Source: Gammaproteobacteria bacterium | GTDB lineage: Bacteria > Pseudomonadota > Gammaproteobacteria > S012-40 | Assembly (NCBI GenBank): GCA_029881255.1 | Contig: JAOUMY010000004.1 | Location: 302,182-366,181, forward strand | DNA length: 64,000 nt | Direction of reading: 5' to 3' | Shown: piece after piece, positions 34,890 through 43,695 of the stretch | Layout: every line of letters starts with the position of its first letter | How positions within the stretch are numbered: the first letter of the stretch is position 1 | Translations under genes and position numbers: made by a program | Notes under the pieces: generated by a model | Told to the model about the DNA's origin: nothing | Databases searched by the model: none | Seen by the model: only the letters and a program-made list of their open reading frames with translations

Positions 34890-37328
34890 CTACACAATCA
34901 TTTTCATTGGAACAAATTCAAGTTTTTGTACACCGCCAGATGCGCGTTCTTTCCACGGATCGTCTTGCATGTATTGTTGCGAGTCGACAAAGCGGCTCAT
35001 TAATTGACGGCGGTTATCTCCATCTTCGACGATACGTTGCTTGACGTAAGTCAGACCTACGCGCTCAATCCAGGGCGCAGTACGTTCGAGATAGTGCGCC
35101 TCTTCACGATAAAGCTGTATGAAGGCGTAGCAGTATTCCTTTACCTCTTCTTCGCTCGAGACTTTACACAACAAATCCGTTGCACGAACCTTGATGCCGC
35201 CATTGCCTCCGACATGGAGTTCCCAACCAGAGTCTACAGCGACAACGCCAAAGTCCTTGATCGTCGCTTCTGCGCAATTCCGTGGGCAACCGGAAACCGC
35301 CATCTTGAACTTGTGTGGCATCCACGAACCCCAGGTGTCTTTTTCCAGATCAATACCCATCTGGATGGCGTTCTGTGTGCCAAAGCGGCAGTGCGTATTG
35401 CCAACGCAGGTTTTTACCGTGCGCAAGGATTTGCCATAGGCATGACCGGAAACCATTCCGGCATCGTTCAAATCAGCCCACATCTTGGGCAAATCTTCTT
35501 TCTTCACGCCGAGCAAATCGATCCGTTGACCGCCGGTAACCTTTACCGTTGGCACTTTATACTTCTCTGCAACATCTGCAATCGCCCGCAATTCGTCAGG
35601 CGTGGTGATACCACCCCACATACGAGGGACGACGGAATAGGTTCCATCTTTCTGGATATTGGCGTGCACGCGTTCGTTGATAAAACGTGACTGCGGATCA
35701 TCGCTTTTCGCCTCTGGCCATGAAGACAAGACATAGTAATTCAAGGCTGGACGGCAGACGTGACAACCGTCAGGCGTTTTCCATTCCATGAAATCCATAA
35801 CTGCGCGAATTGACCTGAGCCCGGCTGAACGAACAGTGCGAATCACGTCATCGTGGGTGTGTTCGGTACACTTGCAAAGGGATTTCTTTTTGCTCGATGC
35901 CGAATAGTCTCCACCCAAAGTAGAGGCGATAATCTGTTCAACCAAACCGGTACACGATCCGCACGATGCAGATGCCTTGGTATGGGCGCGAACGTCCTCA
36001 AGCGTAAACAGTCCCTTGGTGGTTATGGCCTTTTTGATATCTCCCTTACACACACCATTACAGCCACACACTTCCATCGTGTCGCTCATGGCCTCGGCAG
36101 CGTTGTGTCCACCGTGACCTGAATCACCCAGATGGGCCTGACCAAACATCAATGACTCACGAAAATCAGAAACATCAGTCTGGTCACGCAGTAACTGAAA
36201 ATACCAGGCGCCATCGACGGTATCGCCGTACATCACTGCACCGTGTATCTTGTTTTCCTTGAGCACGAGTTTTTTGTAAACACCGCGTGCCACGTCTTTC
36301 ATGACGATGTCTTCAGTGGTGTCGTCACCATGAAAATCGCCAGCGGAGAACAAGTCGATTCCGGTGACTTTCAGTTTGGTGGAAGTTACCGAACCTTCGT
36401 AACGCCCAATACCATATTTTGCGATATGGTTTGCGGCTACCTTGGCCTGTTCAAACAAGGGCGCAACTAGCCCGTAGGCGACGCCGCGATGCTGCACGCA
36501 TTCACCCACAGCGTAGATGCTGGGATCGTAGGTTTGCATGGTGTCATTGACTACAATACCGCGTTCACAATAGATCCCGGCGCTCTTCGCCAAGGTATCG
36601 TTAGGCCTTATACCAACCGCCATCACGACCAGATCCGCGGCAATCTCAAGACCGTTGCTGAAACGCACTGCTTTTACTTTATCTTCACCGATAATAGCTT
36701 CTGTCTGATGTGCCATGAGAAAATGCAGGCCTCTTTCTTCAAGCGATTTCTGCAACATCTTTCCCGACACTTGATCCAGCTGACGCTCCATCAACGTATC
36801 GGTAAGGTGTACCACGGTCACACTCATACCTTGCAACATCAATCCATTCGCGGCTTCAAGACCGAGCAGACCGCCACCAATGACAACTGCGTGTTTGAAC
36901 GTCTTAGACGCATCGAGCATGACGTTGACGTCATGTATATCGCGAAAAGAAATCACACCTGACAGGTTACCGCCTGGAACTGGAATGATAAACGGATTCG
37001 AACCGGTCGCGAGCAAAAGTCTGTCGTACTTTTCTTGTATACCGTCTTCTGTGTAGACATATTTGTTACGACGATCAATTTTGGAAACCTGTTTTCCTTT
37101 GTGTAGCTTTACTGCATTGTCTGTGTACCACTGTTCGCTATTGAGCATAATGTCATCGATGGTTTTTTCACCTGCCAACACCGGCGACAATAAAATGCGA
37201 TTGTAATTTCCGTAAGGTTCGGCACCAAAAACGGTAATGTCATACATATCTGGTGCGATCTTAAGTAGCTCTTCTACTGTTCGCATCCCGGCCATGCCAT
37301 TACCAATTAAAACCAGTTTCTCTCTCAT
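34890..37328 (-). CDS. nirB: NADH-dependent assimilatory nitrite reductase large subunit
   Basis: 812 residues. The N-terminal FAD/NAD(P)-binding part has GNGMAGMRT and GGGLLGLE glycine motifs. Two BFD-like [2Fe-2S] regions follow, CGCNGVC/CGSC (about 421-459) and CKC/CHVC (about 485-525). The C-terminal siroheme half has the ferredoxin-like domain and the [4Fe-4S]-siroheme cysteines CVGNTHC and CPRNC (about 641-685). It reduces nitrite to ammonium with NADH. The ATG at 37328 with GGAG upstream was chosen over a GTG at 37343. It opens a leftward operon with nirD and nasA, read from a sigma-54-type promoter. Confidence 0.96.
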   Translation of the reverse strand: MREKLVLIGNGMAGMRTVEELLKIAPDMYDITVFGAEPYGNYNRILLSPVLAGEKTIDDIMLNSEQWYTDNAVKLHKGKQVSKIDRRNKYVYTEDGIQEKYDRLLLATGSNPFIIPVPGGNLSGVISFRDIHDVNVMLDASKTFKHAVVIGGGLLGLEAANGLMLQGMSVTVVHLTDTLMERQLDQVSGKMLQKSLEERGLHFLMAHQTEAIIGEDKVKAVRFSNGLEIAADLVVMAVGIRPNDTLAKSAGIYCERGIVVNDTMQTYDPSIYAVGECVQHRGVAYGLVAPLFEQAKVAANHIAKYGIGRYEGSVTSTKLKVTGIDLFSAGDFHGDDTTEDIVMKDVARGVYKKLVLKENKIHGAVMYGDTVDGAWYFQLLRDQTDVSDFRESLMFGQAHLGDSGHGGHNAAEAMSDTMEVCGCNGVCKGDIKKAITTKGLFTLEDVRAHTKASASCGSCTGLVEQIIASTLGGDYSASSKKKSLCKCTEHTHDDVIRTVRSAGLRSIRAVMDFMEWKTPDGCHVCRPALNYYVLSSWPEAKSDDPQSRFINERVHANIQKDGTYSVVPRMWGGITTPDELRAIADVAEKYKVPTVKVTGGQRIDLLGVKKEDLPKMWADLNDAGMVSGHAYGKSLRTVKTCVGNTHCRFGTQNAIQMGIDLEKDTWGSWMPHKFKMAVSGCPRNCAEATIKDFGVVAVDSGWELHVGGNGGIKVRATDLLCKVSSEEEVKEYCYAFIQLYREEAHYLERTAPWIERVGLTYVKQRIVEDGDNRRQLMSRFVDSQQYMQDDPWKERASGGVQKLEFVPMKMIV

Positions 37329-37363
37329 AGGGTTGAACTCCACTCACCATTTTTTTACTTAAG

Positions 37364-37380
37364 AGCAACTAGTGGACCAA
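37364..37380 (-). promoter_or_regulatory. Sigma-54-type promoter for nirB-nirD-nasA
   Basis: Read on minus, TTGGTCCACTAGTTGCT has GG and GC exactly 12 bases apart, the invariant sigma-54 -24/-12 arrangement, with the TTGG and TTGCT ends matching well and the inner CACG part degenerate. Transcription would start near 37353, about 25 bases before the nirB ATG. Confidence 0.6.
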
Positions 37381-37423
37381 TTATTTAGCATCCTCTCTAA
37401 CCCTTGTATTTATTGAATAATTC

Positions 37424-37512
37424 TGCACTATGATGTCCTAAAATCCCCCCTGACAAGCCGCGTATGCACCGACATGAACTTGTTGATTTCTGCCCTGCAC
37501 CATATTGAGCCA
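37424..37512. promoter_or_regulatory. Cluster of three NtrC-like sites
   Basis: Three TGCAC[C/T] half-sites with the expected spacing: TGCACTATGATGTCC (37424), TGCACCGACATGAAC (37465) and TGCACCATATTGAGC (37496). Against the classical 17-bp NtrC consensus I count 12, 9 and 13 matches. The last two are 31 bp apart, three helical turns, as in tandem enhancers. They lie 45-150 bp from the leftward sigma-54 promoter and 200-290 bp from the rightward one. Confidence 0.5.
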
Positions 37513-37634
37513 TTTTTCAAAACGCCACGGTCGCGATCTCACCAAGCAGTTTTTTGAATGACATTAGCGAAATAGAAATTCAGCCCAGCAATTTGCGCCT
37601 AAGCTGTGCTCTCTCTGTTAACTACAACTATTTT

Positions 37635-37651
37635 TGCACCGAGCTGGAGCG
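37635..37651. promoter_or_regulatory. Fourth NtrC-like site, near narK
   Basis: TGCACCGAGCTGGAGCG matches 11 of 17 positions of the NtrC consensus, with arms GCACC and GGAGC five bases apart. It lies about 65 bp before the narK sigma-54 element. Overall 37329-37770 holds no gene. Confidence 0.5.
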
Positions 37652-37713
37652 ATAAAATGTAATACGAATTTCGTAATGTCACTTTTTACAAATGCAAACA
37701 GCCGCTTATCCAA

Positions 37714-37730
37714 TTGGCATTACGCTTGCC
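37714..37730 (+). promoter_or_regulatory. Sigma-54-type promoter for narK
   Basis: TTGGCATTACGCTTGCC closely fits the sigma-54 consensus TTGGCAC-N5-TTGC: GG and GC are 12 bases apart. The predicted start is near 37741, some 30 bases before the ATG at 37771. This also argues against translation beginning at 37714. Confidence 0.75.
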
Positions 37731-37770
37731 ATTCAACGCTCGGTGTTGCATAACGAGAAGAGTGAATGAA

Positions 37771-39243
37771 ATGGCAAATACAAAACTGAATATCCTGAAA
37801 CTGAGTGAACCAAACATACGCATTTTGCACTACACATGGTTTGCATTCTTTATGACTTTTGTTGTTTGGCTGGGGCTTGGGCCGATGATGCCATTTATAA
37901 AAGAGGCCCTGGCATTAACAGATCAACAGGCGAAAGTGTTGCTCATACTCAATGTCGCTATGACGATACCGGCTCGTATCATAATTGGTATGTTAGTCGA
38001 CAAATACGGGCCGAAAATTATGTACACAACGATACTGGTGCTCGGTGGGCTTATCAGTATTGCATTTGCTTGGGCGGATAGTTATACCGAACTCGCCATC
38101 ATGCGATTTCTATCTGGTTTCATTGGGGCCGGGTTTGTTGTTGGTATACGCATGATCGCCGAATGGTTTCCAGCCAGACAAACTGGCCTGGCCCAAGGCA
38201 TTTATGGAGGCTGGGGAAATTTTGGCTCGGCTGGCGCGGCCATGACGCTTCCATTTATTGCGACAAGTTTGGGTGATAGTGAGGGCTGGCGCTATGCACT
38301 CACCTTTGCCAGCATCGCAGCGATTGCATATGGTCTGTTGTATTACACCAGAGTTAGCAACACGCCCAAAGGTTCGACGTATTTCAAGCCCAAAAAGACA
38401 GGCGCCATGGAAGTGACCAGTGGTGGCGATCTCGTCCTGTATATTCTGATGAACATTCCACTCTATATTGCACTAGGTATTCTCAGTTGGAAGCTTTCGC
38501 CTGCGCAAATGGGGCTGATCTCTGAAACGACTTGCTATGTCGTATACGCAGTACTTACCGCAATCTATCTGACTCAGGTGTGGAAGATCTGGAGCGTAAA
38601 TAGTCATGTGTTGAAAGTACCCGTACCTGAAATGCATCGCTACAAGTTCAAACAAGTGGCTATTCTCGACTGGGCCTACCTGGTGACGTTCGGTACTGAG
38701 TTGGCAGTTGTCTCTATGCTCGCGATGTTTTACGTCAGTTGGTTCGATGTGCCAAAAGTAACCGCAGCATTGCTGGCCGGTATCTATCCGTTCATAAACC
38801 TGGTCGCTCGCCCTGGAGGTGGTTGGATTAGCGATCTCATTGGAAGACGGATAACATTGATTATTGTGTTTGTGGGCATCACAGGCAGTTTTCTTTCACT
38901 CGGCATGGTAACCAAGGAATGGCCTGTGTGGCTGGTAGTTGGAATCACTATTATTGGCGGTATATTCTCCAAGGCTGGGTCAGGGGCCGTATATGCCATG
39001 GTTCCTCTGGTGCAACGTCGCATGACTGGACAGATTGCAGGCATGGCAGGCGCTTTTGGAAATGTAGGCGCGGTATTGTTTTTGACGATGAATTCACTCG
39101 TCGACTATGATCAATTCTTTCTGTTTATTGGCTTGATCGCTGCGATCGTGTTGACGCTAATTGTATTATTCCTTGAGGAGCCGAAAGGACAGATGGTTGA
39201 AACTCTGCCTGACGGAACGATACAAATGATAGACGTAAAATAG
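37771..39243 (+). CDS. narK: Nitrate/nitrite transporter, NarK/NasA-type MFS
   Basis: 490 residues with about 12 hydrophobic helices. The nitrate/nitrite porter signatures are visible: helix 1 FAFFMTFVVWLGLGPMMPF, the GMLVDKYGPK loop after helix 2, GGWGNFGSAGAAMTLPF in helix 5, and GNVGAVLFLTMNS in helix 11. These correspond to the glycine-rich NarK motifs. It imports nitrate across the inner membrane for the divergent nasA/nirBD enzymes. The ATG at 37771 lies after GAGAAGAG and a sigma-54 promoter. A hairpin terminator follows before the kinase/phosphatase gene. Confidence 0.94.
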   Translation: MANTKLNILKLSEPNIRILHYTWFAFFMTFVVWLGLGPMMPFIKEALALTDQQAKVLLILNVAMTIPARIIIGMLVDKYGPKIMYTTILVLGGLISIAFAWADSYTELAIMRFLSGFIGAGFVVGIRMIAEWFPARQTGLAQGIYGGWGNFGSAGAAMTLPFIATSLGDSEGWRYALTFASIAAIAYGLLYYTRVSNTPKGSTYFKPKKTGAMEVTSGGDLVLYILMNIPLYIALGILSWKLSPAQMGLISETTCYVVYAVLTAIYLTQVWKIWSVNSHVLKVPVPEMHRYKFKQVAILDWAYLVTFGTELAVVSMLAMFYVSWFDVPKVTAALLAGIYPFINLVARPGGGWISDLIGRRITLIIVFVGITGSFLSLGMVTKEWPVWLVVGITIIGGIFSKAGSGAVYAMVPLVQRRMTGQIAGMAGAFGNVGAVLFLTMNSLVDYDQFFLFIGLIAAIVLTLIVLFLEEPKGQMVETLPDGTIQMIDVK

Positions 39244-39262
39244 ACGAGATTCGCCAGATAGA

Positions 39263-39294
39263 GAAACCGGTCGAATAAATGCGCGACCGGTTTC
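39263..39294 (+). terminator. Hairpin after narK
   Basis: GAAACCGGTCG (39263-39273) pairs with CGACCGGTTTC (39284-39294), followed by TTTA. It lies 20 bp after narK and about 20 bp before the kinase/phosphatase start, so it may act as a partial terminator or attenuator between them. Confidence 0.7.
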
Positions 39295-39316
39295 TTTACG
39301 TATAGGAAACGCTGAC

Positions 39317-41017
39317 TTGAAACCACACTTATCGATCATAGCCGGACAATATAGTGACAAGGGCATAAAGGAGTTCAACGAAGATAGTTGTGCTATTCGC
39401 GTCCCTGAAGAACCGCAACTGACCAACAAAGGAATTGTGGTTGCGATTGCCGATGGCGTCAGTAGTAGTTCGGCAGGCCGAGAAGCCAGTGAGGCCTGCG
39501 TCAAAGGTTTGGTTGTGGACTACTACAGTACTCCCGATTCCTGGACGGTGCGTACCTCAGCGCAAAAGGTTCTGGGTGCTATCAATCGCTGGCTTTACGG
39601 TCAAAGCCAGAAAGTCCAGTTTTATGGACAGGGCATGTTGACGACCTTGAGCACGATAATCATTAAGTCCTGTACGGCACATCTGTTTCATGTCGGTGAC
39701 TCGCGTATCTATCGATTACGCGCCGGGCAGTTTGAACGTCTAACCCGAGATCATGTACGCTGGGGCAGCCAGGAAAAGAGTTTTCTCAGTCGTGCGATGG
39801 GCGCAGATATCAATATCGAAATCGACTGTCGTAGCATTGATATAGAAAAGGATGACGTCTTCTTACTTACCACCGATGGCGTGCACCAATTTTTACGCAC
39901 GCAAACCATGGTTGATCTGTTACAGCAACATTTCGATAACCCCGAGCGCGCCAGTCGAGAGATAGTCAAGGCTGCCCTAGAAAACGGCAGTGACGATAAC
40001 GTCACATGTCAGGTCTGTCGTATCGCGACGTTGCCCAATGAAGATCAACATTCTTTCTACAATAAACTGACCGAACTACCTTTTCCACCGGATCTCGAAT
40101 CGGGAATGGTATTGGATGGCTTTAAAATTATTCGCGAAATTCATGCGAGTCAACGTACTCAAGTCTATTTAGCAGAAGACACACAGACTGGGGAGCAGTT
40201 AATCCTCAAGACACCGTCTGTGAACTATGAGGACAATCCGCTCTATATCGACAGCTTTCTCAATGAGGAATGGACAGGCAGACGCATCCATAGTCCACAT
40301 ATTTTGAAGATTCACAACAGCACCCGTCCTCGTCATTTTCTATATTATGTTACCGAATACATAGAGGGCCAGACCCTGCGTCAGTGGATGAACGATCATC
40401 CTAGACCTACACTACAGGAAGTTCGCACTTTACTTGCGCAATTAATCAAAGGCGTACGAGCGCTACAACGGATGGAGATGGTTCACCAGGATCTCAAACC
40501 GGAAAATATCATGATCGATAATCATGGCACACTAAAGATTGTCGATTTCGGCTCGACGCGTGTTGCAGGCATAGAGGAGATTCATAAACCTATACACGGT
40601 AAACCGGTATTGGGCACGATTAACTACTCCGCGCCTGAGCTGATCAAAGAGGAAATAGGAACTCACGCCAGCGATATCTTTTCGGTTGGCGTCATTGCCT
40701 ATGAAATGATATGTGGGGCACTGCCTTATCAGAAGGCTTTTACGCCAAAGAATATGCATCAACAACGCTATATACCCTCAACTCAATTACGCGATGATAT
40801 TCCGTTTTGGCTGGATGCGGCATTACAAAAAGTCACCGCAATCAAACCCCAGAATCGATACCACACACTGTCAGAGTTCTATCAGGATATCACTACGCCC
40901 AACCCGAACTTTACTGACGCAACTCTCCTTCCCTTGTTAGAGCGCAATCCCTTGTTGTTCTGGAAAACAGCAACCTTTATCTGTTTGTGTGTCATTATTT
41001 TTCTAATGGCAAAATAG
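39317..41017 (+). CDS. Fused PP2C-type phosphatase and Ser/Thr protein kinase, membrane-anchored
   Basis: 566 residues. The PP2C part (about 1-245) has AIADGVSSSSAG, HVGDSRIYR, TTDGVHQ and GSDDNV, with the metal-binding aspartates in place. The kinase part (about 265-535) has VYLAED, a candidate ATP-binding Lys in LILKTP, HQDLKPENIM (HRD variant), and IVDFGST (DFG), followed by an APE-like SAPE. A single helix at about 547-563 anchors it. Similar fusions occur beside nitrate transporters in gammaproteobacteria, so control of nitrate uptake or assimilation by reversible phosphorylation is possible, but no target is known. TTG at 39317 is the only early start; AGGAAA precedes it. Confidence 0.92.
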   Translation: MKPHLSIIAGQYSDKGIKEFNEDSCAIRVPEEPQLTNKGIVVAIADGVSSSSAGREASEACVKGLVVDYYSTPDSWTVRTSAQKVLGAINRWLYGQSQKVQFYGQGMLTTLSTIIIKSCTAHLFHVGDSRIYRLRAGQFERLTRDHVRWGSQEKSFLSRAMGADINIEIDCRSIDIEKDDVFLLTTDGVHQFLRTQTMVDLLQQHFDNPERASREIVKAALENGSDDNVTCQVCRIATLPNEDQHSFYNKLTELPFPPDLESGMVLDGFKIIREIHASQRTQVYLAEDTQTGEQLILKTPSVNYEDNPLYIDSFLNEEWTGRRIHSPHILKIHNSTRPRHFLYYVTEYIEGQTLRQWMNDHPRPTLQEVRTLLAQLIKGVRALQRMEMVHQDLKPENIMIDNHGTLKIVDFGSTRVAGIEEIHKPIHGKPVLGTINYSAPELIKEEIGTHASDIFSVGVIAYEMICGALPYQKAFTPKNMHQQRYIPSTQLRDDIPFWLDAALQKVTAIKPQNRYHTLSEFYQDITTPNPNFTDATLLPLLERNPLLFWKTATFICLCVIIFLMAK

Positions 41018-41031
41018 ACTAAGCCAGCGCA

Positions 41032-42084
41032 TTAAATAATCGGGCTTTCTGGCGTAGGAAATGGCATCGGATCAGGAGAAAGAATTTCATTGAATTCATC
41101 GACCGTGGCTTCGGCTTCACGGACGTCTTCAAAGCGAGCAATGTGATAAAGTGCGTCGCCTTCGTTGACCAGTGGCAGATTGCTGCGACCAATAACGATT
41201 CCACCGAATGGGGCGGTAATCTGCGTTTCACGTTCCCCAAAGGGGTCAGCGACGACGCCAAGCAACGTGTCTTTCTTAACTCTTGCACCCAAGGGAATCA
41301 TCGCGCGCAAAATTCCACTATCCGGCGCGCGAACCCATGAGCTAGAGTTTGCCACTACCGGTTCTATTATCGTTCTTGTCTTGCTCTTAGACGGCGGCAA
41401 CATATCCAGTACTCGCATGACGTTGACCACGCCTTTTACACCAGCACGTATGGAAACTTCGTCAAAGCGTAAGGCCTCTCCTGCTTCATAAAGCAACATC
41501 GGGATACCATATTCCGTGGCAGCCATACGCAGGGAACCGTCGCGCAAAGAAGAATTAATAATGACCGGAACGCCAAACGCCTTAGCAAGTCTTTCAATTT
41601 CGCCAAATTCTAAATCTGCGCGCACCTGTGGCAGATTGACGCGGTGTATCGCGGCGGTGTGTATATCAATTCCGTGGGTGCTTTTGGCAACAATTTCCTG
41701 CATAACCAGATAGGCCAGTCGGTGCGCGAGCGAGCCTTTTTCTGACCCAGGAAAACAGCGGTTGAGATCGCGTCGATCGGGCAAATAGCGAGAGTGATTG
41801 ATCAGCCCATGAACATTAACAATAGGCGCAGCGATCAGCGTGCCCTTGAGCTTCTTCAAAGAAGGTAGTTTCAACAGGCGACGAATGATCTCAACGCCAT
41901 TGATTTCATCCCCGTGTATGGCAGCCGTGACAAATAGTCGCGGCCCACTTAGTTTGCCATTGATGACGTGTACAGGAATCGTCATCGGCGCGTGTGTATA
42001 TAGGCGGCCTGCAGGAAGATCAACGGTGGTGGACGTTCCCGCTGGAATGTCCACGCCATGAATCGAAATTGCACCGTTTTTCAC
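41032..42084 (-). CDS. Succinylglutamate desuccinylase/aspartoacylase-like protein (RimK-linked)
   Basis: 350 residues of the AstE/AspA metallo-deacylase fold: HGDEINGVE (about 57-65), RDLNRCFPG (about 103-111), and the second-half His in GIDIHTAA (about 140). His and Glu of the first motif and the second His make up a zinc site. The C-terminal part (about 255-330) looks like a biotinyl/lipoyl-type beta barrel. This family is repeatedly found beside rimK, and it may act on acylated or glutamylated substrates, though none is proved. A GTG start at 42084 is taken. It is six bases from rimK on the same strand, and convergent with the kinase/phosphatase gene. Confidence 0.85.
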   Translation of the reverse strand: MKNGAISIHGVDIPAGTSTTVDLPAGRLYTHAPMTIPVHVINGKLSGPRLFVTAAIHGDEINGVEIIRRLLKLPSLKKLKGTLIAAPIVNVHGLINHSRYLPDRRDLNRCFPGSEKGSLAHRLAYLVMQEIVAKSTHGIDIHTAAIHRVNLPQVRADLEFGEIERLAKAFGVPVIINSSLRDGSLRMAATEYGIPMLLYEAGEALRFDEVSIRAGVKGVVNVMRVLDMLPPSKSKTRTIIEPVVANSSSWVRAPDSGILRAMIPLGARVKKDTLLGVVADPFGERETQITAPFGGIVIGRSNLPLVNEGDALYHIARFEDVREAEATVDEFNEILSPDPMPFPTPESPII

Positions 42085-42089
42085 AGGAA

Positions 42090-42995
42090 TTAACCTTTGC
42101 CGCGGGTTCGGGTTTTATGGGGTTTGGCATTCTTGACGATAAAATCGACTATCATCCCGGCGACATCTTTTCCTGTCGCTGTTTCGATTCCCTCCAAACC
42201 AGGCGATGAATTGACCTCCATCACCAGTGGTCCACGTTCGGATCGCAATACGTCTACACCGGCAACATTAAGTCCCATGATCTTCGCAGCGTGGACGGCT
42301 GTTGCACGTTCCGCAGGCGTAATCTTTACCAACGACGCTGACCCACCACGATGCAGATTGGATCGAAATTCGCCGGGTTGTGCCTGCCGCTTCATGGCAG
42401 CGACGACTTTATCACCTACCACCAGGCAACGGATGTCGGCTCCTCCGGCTTCTTTGATGTATTCCTGCACCATGATATTCACCTTTAAACCCATAAAGGC
42501 TTCGATAACACTCTCCGCTGCCTTTCGCGTTTCCGCCAATACCACGCCTATCCCCTGTGTGCCCTCTAATAACTTAATTACCAGCGGCGTGCCGCCGCAC
42601 ATTTTAATCAGGTCCTGGATATCATCGGGATCATGGGCAAAACCTGTGTTGGGCAGACCAACCCCTTTTCGAGCCAGCAACTGCAACGAACGAAGTTTAT
42701 CCCGTGATCGGGTAACGGCTACGGATTCATTCAGCGGAAACGCACCCATCACCTCAAACTGGCGCAACACGGCGGTCGCGTAAAAAGTTATAGACGCGCC
42801 AATACGTGGAATGACGGCGTCAAACGTTGGTAAAACCTGCCCTTTGAAATGAATTTCCGGCTTACTCGACACGACATCCATATAACAACGCAGGGCATCC
42901 AGCACCATAACTTCATGGCCTCGTTGTTGGCATGCTTCTACCAAACGACGGGTAGAGTACAGCTTCTTGTTGCGAGACAATATGGCGATTTTCAT
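42090..42995 (-). CDS. rimK: RimK-type ATP-grasp ligase (ribosomal protein S6 modification)
   Basis: 301 residues, the usual RimK length. The N-terminal preATP-grasp part starts [18 protein letters not shown]; the ATP-grasp part has [49 protein letters not shown] and [13 protein letters not shown], the ATP and magnesium-binding residues. In E. coli RimK adds glutamates to the C-terminus of ribosomal protein S6 and can make polyglutamate. ATG at 42995 has AAGGAAAA upstream. The following gene is the AspA-type partner; the retropepsin-like protein sometimes found with rimK is absent. Confidence 0.95.
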   Translation of the reverse strand: MKIAILSRNKKLYSTRRLVEACQQRGHEVMVLDALRCYMDVVSSKPEIHFKGQVLPTFDAVIPRIGASITFYATAVLRQFEVMGAFPLNESVAVTRSRDKLRSLQLLARKGVGLPNTGFAHDPDDIQDLIKMCGGTPLVIKLLEGTQGIGVVLAETRKAAESVIEAFMGLKVNIMVQEYIKEAGGADIRCLVVGDKVVAAMKRQAQPGEFRSNLHRGGSASLVKITPAERATAVHAAKIMGLNVAGVDVLRSERGPLVMEVNSSPGLEGIETATGKDVAGMIVDFIVKNAKPHKTRTRGKG

Positions 42996-43026
42996 CAAAA
43001 TTTTCCTTGTATTAAGCTAACGCGCC

Positions 43027-43695
43027 CTAGATGGACGCTTTTTCCAAGCGTCCATCGTGCAAAAATACTTCCCGATTAGCCATGGAAGCGTATTCCGGTT
43101 CATGTGTTACCAGAATCAAGGTAGTGTGATTTTCCTCATTCGCCTGTTTCAGCATACCCATCACAATCTCGCCGTTTTTGGAATCGAGATTGCCCGTAGG
43201 CTCATCGGCAAATAAATATCGTGGCCGCATAATCAGGGCGCGAATAATAGCAACCCGTTGCTGTTCACCGCCAGACAATTGGGAAGGAAGTTTGTCGGTC
43301 TTACCTGCGATATCAAAACGCTCGAACAAGCTGAGTGCGTAATCGCGTTTTTTCTCATGTTGTTTGGTCTTTCTCGCCGGTAATAACACATTTTCAATAG
43401 CCGTGAGTTCTGGCAGCAAATAGTGAAACTGAAATACAAAACCCACCTGCTGATTTCTGAATTCATGCAATTGCTCGACGCCAATACTGGCCATGTCAAC
43501 GCCGTCGATTAACAACCTGCCGCGACTCGGCAAATCCAGGGTGCTTAAAATATAGAGCAAGGTGCTTTTACCGGAACCCGACTTGCCCGAGATCGAAACA
43601 AATTCACCATCTGCCACGCTGAGAGAAATATCGTGCAGGATACGCGTGGGCGGGCTGCCGAATTCCTTAATGACATTTTCGCAAACGATCGTCAT
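43027..43695 (-). CDS. ABC transporter ATPase, MacB/LolD-type
   Basis: 222 residues with Walker A GKSGSGKS (about 38-45), Q-loop FQFHYL, signature LSGGEQQR, Walker B YLFADEP, D-loop GNLDS, and H-loop VTHE. The close match to LolD/MacB ATPases, and the adjacent FtsX-type permease, point to a mechanotransmission-type ABC system. It overlaps the permease stop by one base (TAATG). The downstream gene rimK lies 30 bp away on the same strand and might be read through. Confidence 0.93.
   Translation of the reverse strand: MTIVCENVIKEFGSPPTRILHDISLSVADGEFVSISGKSGSGKSTLLYILSTLDLPSRGRLLIDGVDMASIGVEQLHEFRNQQVGFVFQFHYLLPELTAIENVLLPARKTKQHEKKRDYALSLFERFDIAGKTDKLPSQLSGGEQQRVAIIRALIMRPRYLFADEPTGNLDSKNGEIVMGMLKQANEENHTTLILVTHEPEYASMANREVFLHDGRLEKASI

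Noticed and set aside
37714..37770. Longer N-terminus for the nitrate transporter
   Set aside because: The extension begins inside the sigma-54 promoter element and lacks conserved sequence.
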